5,448 bases of DNA, taken from contig JAJQCL010000219.1 in assembly GCA_021202715.1 (NCBI GenBank), positions 1-5,448 of the forward strand, in the 5' to 3' direction. The DNA comes from Lachnospiraceae bacterium. Lineage in GTDB: Bacteria > Bacillota > Clostridia > Lachnospirales > Lachnospiraceae. Positions 1 to 4,672 of the stretch are shown in pieces. Position 1 is the first letter of the stretch; each line of letters begins with the position of its first letter. A program made the position numbers and the translations under genes. The notes under the pieces were generated by a model that saw only the letters and a list, made by a program, of their open reading frames with translations, searched no databases and was not told where the DNA came from.

Positions 1-194
1 TTCCATAACGGTATTGATTCCTGATCCGAATCAGTCCAGCAGCTCGCATAAACGAACTTACCAAGTGGCCCCATATCATTGGTTTCAACTTCTTCAGCAT
101 CATCCACATACAACAAATTGTTAAAGCAGATTGTTTTGTTTTTCAAAATCAAAGCAAGCGTATCTACGCTTGTGTAATGATATAGATAATTCAT
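1..194 (-). CDS. DUF2971 domain protein, N-terminal 64 residues (runs off left edge)
   Basis: From the ATG at 194 the frame is open to the left edge. It begins MNYLYHYTSVDTLALILKNK and continues TICFNNLLYVDDAEEVE, then GPLGKFVYASCWTDSDQESI and PLW. The YHYTS start, the L-x-x-I-L-K-x-K-x-I-x-F block, the D-D-x-E-E stretch and the SCWT...ESIPLW segment are the landmarks of DUF2971 as I know it. These proteins are common in accessory and defence regions; their biochemical function is not established. The opening HYT pattern recalls folds of the ADP-ribosyltransferase type, which is a speculative link. Full-length members are roughly 200-300 aa, so most of the gene lies outside. It follows the 47-aa frame by 56 bases and continues the same leftward gene string. 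Confidence 0.75.
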   Translation of the reverse strand, partial: MNYLYHYTSVDTLALILKNKTICFNNLLYVDDAEEVETNDMGPLGKFVYASCWTDSDQESIPLW

Positions 195-203
195 TTGGTG
201 TTA

Positions 204-210
204 CCCCTCC
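204..210 (-). promoter_or_regulatory. Ribosome binding site of the DUF2971 gene
   Basis: GGAGGGG on the minus strand, preceded by AATAA and 9 bases before the ATG at 192-194. It firmly supports this start, even though only the 5' part of the gene is in the window. Confidence 0.7.
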
Positions 211-250
211 TTATTCTTTTCAAATAAGAGCTATACTCACAAATATTCAC

Positions 251-394
251 TTACCACCCACGCATCAGTTGCTTCATTACATCCTGCTTATCAAGCACTT
301 CAGTACAGGCATCCCAATTTTCCGTTTTTGGTGGTATTGTTTCGTACTTAATCGTAAATGGATTACGTTCCGGCAGAGTGTCGATTCTCTCCAT
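251..394 (-). CDS. Possible 47-aa protein of unknown function
   Basis: ATG at 392-394, stop TAA at 251-253. The peptide (MERIDTLPERNPFTIKYETI, then PPKTENWDACTEVLDKQDVM, ending KQLMRGW) has the balanced charge and codon use of a real protein rather than a shadow frame. It starts 11 bases after the stop of the DUF6508-like gene. Its own ribosome binding site is weak (GAGAAAG), so translational coupling would be needed. Its frame is open only back to a TGA inside the upstream gene, so it might also be the tail of a protein that lost its frame. I do not recognise a family. Confidence 0.45.
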   Translation of the reverse strand: MERIDTLPERNPFTIKYETIPPKTENWDACTEVLDKQDVMKQLMRGW

Positions 395-405
395 CGCTTT
401 CTCGT

Positions 406-765
406 TTAGGAGGTCACTTTCTTCCCTGCCAGCGTCTCAATCATCCGATTCAACACAGCATCCACCTGTCCAACCCTATAGCGCCGCACGAAAGAACCAT
501 TCGAAAAATGGTCTTCACGGAGAAGCATGGTCATCAGCGCAGTAGCAAGTTCATAGTCCGCTACAGGCAGACGATTCAACTCTACATCACAGTTGATAGG
601 ATCGGTGGTCATATAGTCGCCATAATCGCCTTTCAAGTTACCCATGTCTTCGAGCAGCTTATAATACAACCCCTCGTTGCTGGGATTTTCAATTACCGAT
701 TGTATTCTGTTGATTTTTTCTTCGTTAGTTATGCGCCTGCTCCTTATTATCAGACATCTGCCCAC
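406..765 (-). CDS. DUF6508-like protein with a probably damaged start codon
   Basis: The frame encodes up to 119 aa. The C-terminal block ELATALMTMLLREDHFSNGS, then FVRRYRVGQVDAVLNRMIETL, matches the pattern I know for DUF6508: a helix ending in R-x-E/D-x-F, then NGS/DG, then a final helix near leucine pairs. The assignment is by eye and moderate. The N-terminus is the odd part. From GTG 765 the first 11 residues (MGRCLIIRSRR) are the previous gene's end and ribosome binding site read in another frame. The natural start by spacing is codon 12, an ATA at 732, followed by TNEEKINRIQSVIENPSN, which looks like a proper N-terminus and gives 108 aa. A single G-to-A change from ATG would explain it. 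Translation from ATA or from the GTG would be weak. Function unknown; cytoplasmic. Confidence 0.6.
   Translation of the reverse strand: MGRCLIIRSRRITNEEKINRIQSVIENPSNEGLYYKLLEDMGNLKGDYGDYMTTDPINCDVELNRLPVADYELATALMTMLLREDHFSNGSFVRRYRVGQVDAVLNRMIETLAGKKVTS
740..745 (-). promoter_or_regulatory. Ribosome binding site facing an ATA codon
   Basis: AAGGAG on the minus strand, just after the stop of the 187-aa gene. Seven bases downstream, where an ATG is expected, stands ATA (730-732). The only conventional upstream start in that frame, a GTG at 765, has no ribosome binding site. Confidence 0.6.
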
Positions 766-1313
766 AGGATGAAATCCAGCTTCTTCACATCCGTAAGCCC
801 AGAGTGAGGATACTGGTCATCAAAAAGCCGGATTAGCGCCTGCCCCTCATTTGAATCCAAATAATCGTAAAACCTGTGGCAATAGTCGTGGTACACCTTT
901 ATCACTTCTGTCTGTCGAACATCAATAGGTTTTCCGTAGCCGGGCACCTTCATCCCAAAGTGTAGCACTGAGACATTCCTGTCCCATATGGGCTGTGTAG
1001 GATCAATGACATGAACCAGCTTACTTGAGAATGATATTTCGAGCTTGCCGTTGGCATTTTTTAGTTCTTCCAGCGTCTCTTCAAACGTGGCTCTGACATC
1101 CTTGCGTTCCTCCAGAAAAGAGTAGAACTTATCGTAGTACAAAAGCGTCCTTGAGCGCATCACGAAAAACCTGTTGAATGTACGCCGGAAATTCGCATTC
1201 TTCGAGACATCTGTATAACGAAAAGACTCCATAATTTGTTTGTATTTGTTCATGCCATCCAGCAGCTTATCGTTGTCGGATAGTAGTTGCTCTGCCTTTT
1301 GTACGCTCAACAT
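750..1313 (-). CDS. Protein of unknown function from a type I R-M accessory context
   Basis: A 187-aa protein, intact, starting with ATG and a strong ribosome binding site. I cannot assign a Pfam name. It resembles hypothetical proteins I associate with hsdS neighbourhoods. Visible features: an N-terminal helical stretch (MLSVQKAEQLLSDNDKLLDG), a middle segment rich in R, F and Y (FRRTFNRFFVMRSRTLLYYD), then a conserved-looking core with SSKLVHVIDPTQPIWDRNV followed by FGMKVPGYGK. The C-terminus VKKLDFILWADV resembles the end of the same group. No signal peptide or membrane helix, so it is cytoplasmic. The DPxxPIWD block with a following GYGK resembles helix-hairpin-helix-type folds of the DNA glycosylase superfamily, but that is only a pattern impression. 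It lies 51 bases after hsdS, and its stop is followed at once by the ribosome binding site of the next gene, so the two are likely coupled. Confidence 0.75.
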   Translation of the reverse strand: MLSVQKAEQLLSDNDKLLDGMNKYKQIMESFRYTDVSKNANFRRTFNRFFVMRSRTLLYYDKFYSFLEERKDVRATFEETLEELKNANGKLEISFSSKLVHVIDPTQPIWDRNVSVLHFGMKVPGYGKPIDVRQTEVIKVYHDYCHRFYDYLDSNEGQALIRLFDDQYPHSGLTDVKKLDFILWADV

Positions 1314-1320
1314 AAGTTTA

Positions 1321-1327
1321 TCCCTCC
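1321..1327 (-). promoter_or_regulatory. Ribosome binding site for the 187-aa gene
   Basis: GGAGGGA on the minus strand, 7 bases before the ATG at 1313. It fixes that start and shows the gene can be translated independently of the broken hsdS. Confidence 0.7.
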
Positions 1328-1339
1328 ATGAATCATGGA
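1325..1339. repeat. Short perfect inverted repeat overlapping a ribosome binding site
   Basis: TCCATGA, a single A, then TCATGGA: two 7-base arms with a one-base centre, in the 51-base gap between hsdS and the next gene. On the transcript it covers most of the GGAGGG ribosome binding site of the gene at 750-1313. A one-base loop cannot fold as RNA without losing pairs, so a protein-binding operator or plain chance are both possible. Confidence 0.35.
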
Positions 1340-1364
1340 AACACTTTCTCGAAATAATTGCACT

Positions 1365-1674
1365 CTACTCTTTTACTAAGTCATCACACAGGGTCAGCAA
1401 AGCATCCAAACGCTCTACAATGCGTTGTTGCTCCTCTATAGGTGGAAGCGGTATAAGCAGATTTATCATTGTTTCAGTGCCGACCCTTGGCATTTTAACG
1501 CCGTAAGTAACTGAATTGATTACATAATCCACATGAGGGGAACGCAGCACCCACAGAATATATTCTGGATTTATGCTCCCAATCATATCAAAAGGAATAA
1601 GCTCCGGAGAACAGATTCCGTCCTCATCGGCAATCAATATTTTCAGCAGATATGGGCGTAGTTTACTATATAAT
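1365..1674 (-). pseudogene. hsdS: HsdS fragment: end of second target-recognition domain and C-terminus
   Basis: Read without requiring a start codon, this frame begins right after an in-frame TAA with LYSKLRPYLLKILIADEDG, the conserved HsdS loop, then ICSPELIPFDMIGSINPEY. It closes with PLPPIEEQQRIVERLDALL and a natural end at CDDLVKE (TAG at 1365-1367). The first usable start, a TTG at 1637, falls inside the conserved loop, so it is not a real initiation site. With both single-base shifts repaired, the whole hsdS reading frame from 2789 to 1365 is 474 aa, a normal length for a two-TRD HsdS; one shift adds a base and the other removes one. Confidence 0.8.
1411..1452. repeat. Degenerate direct repeat, second copy of the HsdS PLPPIEEQQRIV motif
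   Basis: This stretch and 2154-2194 encode the same HsdS closing motif (PLPPIEEQQRIV followed by E/D-R). Their DNA is similar, for example ATGCGTTGTTGCTCCTC against ATGCGCTGCTGTTCCTC on the plus strand. Such paired repeats are the usual crossover points for swapping TRDs between hsdS genes. Their spacing of about 740 bases equals one TRD plus one conserved region. Confidence 0.6.
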
Positions 1675-1945
1675 TATTCCCTTTGAAAAATCTGACCTTG
1701 TCGCCGCTAATCTGTCTGTCCTTTGCCCGACACCTGCTTATTACTGTACCAGTGGTTTTTTCGATATCCTCTAAGTCCAACGACCATATATCAGATTGGC
1801 ATTCTTCAACAGAAGCCTTCAGCTTAGTCTGCCCATATGTAGAGCAATATCCAAGTCTAATCCACCGCCAAGAATCTGAAATATCAAATGGAACATCTCT
1901 GTCAGATAGCTGCCTTAGTTTTTTATTTCGGTCTATATACTCCAT
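1643..1945 (-). pseudogene. hsdS: HsdS fragment: first part of the second target-recognition domain
   Basis: This frame overlaps the end of the N-terminal fragment by 23 bases and continues its homology with NKKLRQLSDRDVPFDISDSW, then RWIRLG, the standard entry to the second TRD. Its own ATG at 1945 has no ribosome binding site, so independent translation is unlikely. Homology breaks at about 1672: the frame reads NNYIVNYAHIC and stops, whereas the next frame over reads LYSKLRPYLLKIL, the conserved HsdS loop. Adding one T (AATAATTTATAT instead of AATAATTATAT on the coding strand) repairs the join. Confidence 0.8.
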
Positions 1946-2789
1946 CTGCTATCAGGCAATCCCGATGCGTCCTAATATCTTCTAATAGGTCATCCACAGA
2001 GCTATCCGTGTCCAACTGCTCCGTCAGTTCACCCTGCATAGCTGCCTGAAGGATAGCCGCACGCAAATCCGAAGGAAACTTCTCTTTGAGAGCAGTGAGC
2101 CTGTTCTCGATTTTCTCGAACTCACCTACTTTTGCAAGCAGTTCGTTTACACGGTCAACGATGCGCTGCTGTTCCTCGATGGGAGGGAGAGGAACTTTAA
2201 ATGATGATAATTTCCTCACTGACACAAATGGGAATGTAGTAGATTTCCCTGTACCTATCAACTTTTCTTTCAGCGTTTTAACCCAGCACAGCAAATAATC
2301 TGTTAAAACAAAATTGCTAAATTCACTTTTAATTACAAGTCCATTCCATTGCTGATTTGTGGTTAGTGGGATTTTTGCTATAGCATAGTTTCCAATCGTT
2401 GCGCTTGTACAGCACAAAAGGACTGTATCAGCAGGAACAATCCTCTCTGTTGAATTTCCAAGTGCCGCTCTACTAATCATTTGTTGTGTCGAATATATAA
2501 TGTGCCCTTGTGATTTTACATCTTCTACAGTAAACCAAGGTACTTCTTTTGGATTCCAGTATTCTTCGACCGACCGTTTTGGAGTAAAACCATTCTTGAT
2601 GTCACACAGGTCGCCTAAATTAATGATAGCCCAATTTTCTGGTACACTATATTCGTCTGTTATTTGCTCATTTAGCTGCAAAACAGCAAGAAGTGATTTA
2701 ACAGAAATATCGTCCATATGTTGATTTGTTAATTTCCCTTGCAAGGCGTCTTGTAAAATAGAACTTTTTAAGGCATCTGAAAGTTTCAT
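1923..2789 (-). CDS. hsdS: Type I R-M specificity subunit HsdS, N-terminal half (gene broken by frameshift)
   Basis: HsdS chooses the DNA target of a type I system through two target-recognition domains (TRDs) separated by conserved helical regions. This frame of 288 aa starts with the ATG at 2789 overlapping the hsdM stop, and opens with the conserved helix LSDALKSSILQDALQGKL. TRD1 follows from SVPENWAIINLGDLCDIKNG (residue about 48) to the closing motif PLPPIEEQQRIVDRVNELL. The central conserved region then repeats the first helix as LRAAILQAAMQGELTEQ. The frame ends at a TAA (1923-1925) just where the second TRD should begin. Dropping one A near 1926-1928 restores GVYRPNKKLRQL and continues into the next fragment. 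This product has one TRD and both helical regions, so it could in principle act as a half-subunit that pairs with itself, as known for some truncated HsdS proteins. Confidence 0.85.
   Translation of the reverse strand: MKLSDALKSSILQDALQGKLTNQHMDDISVKSLLAVLQLNEQITDEYSVPENWAIINLGDLCDIKNGFTPKRSVEEYWNPKEVPWFTVEDVKSQGHIIYSTQQMISRAALGNSTERIVPADTVLLCCTSATIGNYAIAKIPLTTNQQWNGLVIKSEFSNFVLTDYLLCWVKTLKEKLIGTGKSTTFPFVSVRKLSSFKVPLPPIEEQQRIVDRVNELLAKVGEFEKIENRLTALKEKFPSDLRAAILQAAMQGELTEQLDTDSSVDDLLEDIRTHRDCLIADGVYRPK
2154..2194. repeat. Degenerate direct repeat, first copy of the HsdS PLPPIEEQQRIV motif
   Basis: Partner of 1411-1452. It closes TRD1 of hsdS and encodes PLPPIEEQQRIVDR. The similarity follows from the internal duplication of HsdS and is expected for the family. 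Confidence 0.6.
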
Positions 2790-3952
2790 TCCCCCACCCC
2801 CAGCAACTCAAGAATCTCATGCAGCTTTTCATCCAGCTTGCGGTCAAGTCTGTCCCGTTCTTCTTTAAAAGTGGAGATGGTATCTTCCGGCGAGAGAATG
2901 ACCTTTTCTTCATTGGGGAATCCGCAGAAATCAATATTATAATTCCCACCCACGATAGTATCAATGGAGACACACTGTGATTTCCATGTATCGGAGAGGG
3001 ATTCATCCGTTTTCTCGTCTTTTATCTCCGTGCGGTTATCCCACCATTCGTCAATAGCCGCCAGCTTCTCTCTGGTGATGAGATTGCGCTTCATGCTGAA
3101 CTTCTGCCCATTTGGAAGGTCAAACCGATAGAACCACGTTTCAGTGGTTGATCCCGTCTTGTCAAAAAACAGAAGATTGGTTGCAATACTCGTATAAGGA
3201 GCAAAGCAGCTGCCGGGCATACGGATTATGGTATGTACGTTACATTCGCTGAACAGTTTTTCTTTAATGCGAATCAGGCTGGCATCATCGTTCTGTAAAA
3301 AGCCGTCTGGCAGAATTACGCCACAGCGTCCATCTTCCCGCAGGCGGTATAATATTTCCACCATAAAGAGATTTGCCGTTTCCGAACTTCGCAACTTGGA
3401 CGGGAAATTGACCTGAATGCCATCCTGCTCGTGACCGCCGTATGGAGGATTCATCAGGATAAAGTCCACTTTTTCAGTTTCCGTGTAGTCACGGACGTTC
3501 TTTTGCAGAGAATTCCCGTGGGTAATTTGCGGATAGTTTACATCATGGAGCAGCATATTTGTCGTGCAGAGCATATAGGGCAGTTGCTTTTTCTCCACAC
3601 CCATTACTGTGCGTTCTATGATGGCATAGCCCTTGGCACGGGTAACCTGCTTGCGAAGATGCTCCACCGCATCAATCAAAAATCCCCCTGTACCACAGGC
3701 AAAATCTATCCCGACGCTATCTTTGATACAAACAATATCTGTAAAAGTAGGGCAAAAGTTACCAGAAAAGCCCAGAAATCGGGCATTTTCGCAGGATTCC
3801 GTGCTGAAAAAAGCGAAGAGAAGTCCGCTGGCTGACACTATTGGATTGTAATCATATGCTGCTGCCAACATCGGTTTTGTCCCCACCTTTCCGTAAGAAT
3901 GAGCTATTGCCAAAAAGTACAGGCTATTGCCAAAAGGTTTAGCTGTCGCCAA
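2786..3952 (-). pseudogene. hsdM: Type I restriction-modification DNA methyltransferase subunit HsdM, N-terminally truncated
   Basis: HsdM is the N6-adenine methyltransferase subunit of type I R-M complexes and works as M2S1 with HsdS. The SAM-binding motif I DFACGTGGFL is at residues 83-92 of this frame and the catalytic motif IV NPPYG at 168-172. The RCGVILPDGFL and YTSIATNLLFF blocks typical of the family follow, and the C-terminus ends in a charged helix (DRLDRKLDEKLHEIL). Genuine homology runs only from about 3720 to the stop, roughly 310 aa, against about 480-520 aa for intact HsdM. The whole N-terminal helical domain, which helps recognise DNA and contacts HsdS, is missing. The first ~78 residues come from the foreign segment. 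The frame starts at a TTG (3952) with no ribosome binding site and overlaps the end of sfsA by 14 bases. The catalytic core survives, but activity is unlikely. It overlaps hsdS by four bases (ATGA). Confidence 0.85.
3766..3788 (-). terminator. Weak terminator-like hairpin within the foreign segment
   Basis: On the minus strand the sequence reads AAAAT, then GCCC, a 7-base loop region, GGGC, then TTTT followed by C. The 4-bp GC stem, extendable by A-T pairs across one mismatch, followed by a short U tract, resembles a small bidirectional rho-independent terminator. If active it would separate the ATPase/nuclease transcript from hsdM/hsdS. The stem is short, so this is a weak call. Confidence 0.25.
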
Positions 3953-3959
3953 AAGGTGT
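3902..3959. repeat. Three imperfect ~20-bp tandem repeats
   Basis: On the plus strand the units are AGCTATTGCCAAAAAGTAC (3902-3920), AGGCTATTGCCAAAAGGTTT (3921-3940) and AGCTGTCGCCAAAAGGTGT (3941-3959). They share the core GCYRTYGCCAAAAR. The copies lie at the sfsA end of the foreign segment and overlap the sfsA stop codon and the first codons of the fused hsdM frame, where they produce a repeating AKPFGNS/AIAHS-like peptide that is unlikely to be functional protein. Confidence 0.75.
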
Positions 3960-4655
3960 CCCTGTTTCTATCGAGCACACCGATACGGGTAATTCAGAGC
4001 GTATGGTTATATCCTCATTTTTAAAGCACAAGGAATATCCTTTTAACAGCATCCCCTTCTGCATACAGACTCTGAAAAGCTTGTAGTAATCGTCTATATC
4101 ACTATTGATTTGCAGTTGCCTTACCTTCTGATTTAAGGATATAAATATATAGCATACGTTGTATCCCATATCCAACAATTGATTTATTTTCATCAACTGC
4201 TCAATTGCACGTTGAGAGTAAACTGTCGGGAAATATGCCATTTTATCAAATGCGAGAATACTCTTAATTTCAATTACAGTTCCAGTATCCTCCACGTATA
4301 AATCGCATTTGTAATTTCCCACCGTATATTCCTTCTTAACACTTTTGCGACTCCCCAAGAACGAGAATCTTCTGTTTTGAAGGTTGTTTCCAACAATTTT
4401 ATTCGCAAGAGACATATTCAATAAAATATGCTGTCTCCCCATGCATAAAGCGTATACCGAGTATTTTGTCCTGGAATTCTTCGATGTCACAGGAGTCAGG
4501 ATTACCTTCTTTCCTCTTAGGTCAACAAAATTACTCAATCGACAAGAGGATGGTATATAGCAAAGGGTATCTTCTCCATTTACTTCAACAAGGCATAAAA
4601 ACCGATTCTTCAACTCTTCCTTGAAGATTCCTTGTACAAATTCTGTTTCCAACAC
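3939..4655 (-). CDS. sfsA: SfsA-family PD-(D/E)XK nuclease
   Basis: SfsA proteins have an N-terminal OB-like fold followed by a PD-(D/E)XK nuclease domain, and E. coli SfsA has been linked to DNA/RNA cleavage. Here the predicted catalytic residues are in YKCDLY followed by TVIEIKS: Asp118, Glu129 and Lys131 counted from the chosen start. The next block, YFPTVYSQRAIEQL, matches the E. coli YFPDAVTERGQKHL region. The frame opens at a TTG (4685) inside the upstream ATPase gene, but a strong ribosome binding site at 4662-4671 sits 7 bases before the GTG at 4655. That start gives 238 aa, close to the 234 aa of E. coli SfsA. The family's usual NTGR/M loop is changed to PSSCRL, so this is a divergent member. 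The last dozen residues after LPVSV look foreign and may come from the insert at 3720-3980. Tandem arrangement with a DNA translocase suggests a DNA-processing or defence job rather than the housekeeping role. Confidence 0.85.
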   Translation of the reverse strand: MLETEFVQGIFKEELKNRFLCLVEVNGEDTLCYIPSSCRLSNFVDLRGKKVILTPVTSKNSRTKYSVYALCMGRQHILLNMSLANKIVGNNLQNRRFSFLGSRKSVKKEYTVGNYKCDLYVEDTGTVIEIKSILAFDKMAYFPTVYSQRAIEQLMKINQLLDMGYNVCYIFISLNQKVRQLQINSDIDDYYKLFRVCMQKGMLLKGYSLCFKNEDITIRSELPVSVCSIETGTPFGDS

Positions 4656-4661
4656 CCTTTG

Positions 4662-4671
4662 CCACCCCCTT
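4662..4671 (-). promoter_or_regulatory. Ribosome binding site deciding the sfsA start
   Basis: On the minus strand this reads AAGGGGGTGG, a near-perfect match to the anti-Shine-Dalgarno complement AAGGAGGTG. It begins immediately after the ATPase stop codon (4673-4675) and lies 7 bases from the GTG at 4655. It favours that start over the upstream TTG at 4685, which has no such site, and suggests coupled translation with the ATPase. Confidence 0.6.
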
Positions 4672-4672
4672 A

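Larger units (their letters stand above)
3720..3980. other. Foreign segment between sfsA and hsdM (possible dispersed intergenic element or recombination scar)
   Basis: The HsdM homology begins abruptly at about 3720 and the SfsA homology ends at about 3980. The intervening ~260 bp encode nothing recognisable in either family, although the minus frame happens to stay open through into hsdM. The right end carries three imperfect ~20-bp tandem repeats and the left part a small hairpin. I see no transposase, no clear terminal inverted repeats and no target-site duplication. The general look (short, no gene, repeat-bearing, sitting at a broken gene) resembles dispersed non-coding elements of clostridial genomes, but that identity is inference. 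The exact borders are uncertain by about 10-20 bases. Confidence 0.5.

Noticed and set aside
192..250. 19-codon frame starting GTG right after the 47-aa stop and overlapping the DUF2971 ATG as ATGA
   Set aside because: It has no ribosome binding site, its sequence is composed largely of the leader and ribosome binding site of the DUF2971 gene, and 19 codons can occur by chance.
131..807. Two overlapping plus-strand open frames (131-409 and 358-807)
   Set aside because: They lie antisense to the DUF6508-like, 47-aa and DUF2971 genes, resemble no family I know and lack ribosome binding sites. They are shadows of the minus-strand genes.
1923..1945. Programmed ribosomal frameshift or A-run slippage to join the hsdS frames
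   Set aside because: The stop codon precedes the A run, so slippage on the run cannot bypass it. I see no slippery heptamer or stimulatory structure, and a second shift of opposite sign is also needed downstream.
3431..3835. 134-aa plus-strand frame across hsdM and the foreign segment
   Set aside because: Most of it is antisense to the conserved HsdM core including motif I and motif IV. The last part only mirrors the insert.
3720..3952. Treating the first 78 residues of the hsdM frame as a genuine alternative N-terminus
   Set aside because: The stretch includes translated tandem repeats, starts at a TTG with no ribosome binding site and bears no resemblance to the HsdM helical domain.
3902..3959. 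Possible CRISPR array or iteron origin from the ~20-bp repeats
   Set aside because: Three imperfect units follow each other with no spacers, and there is no cas or replication gene nearby.
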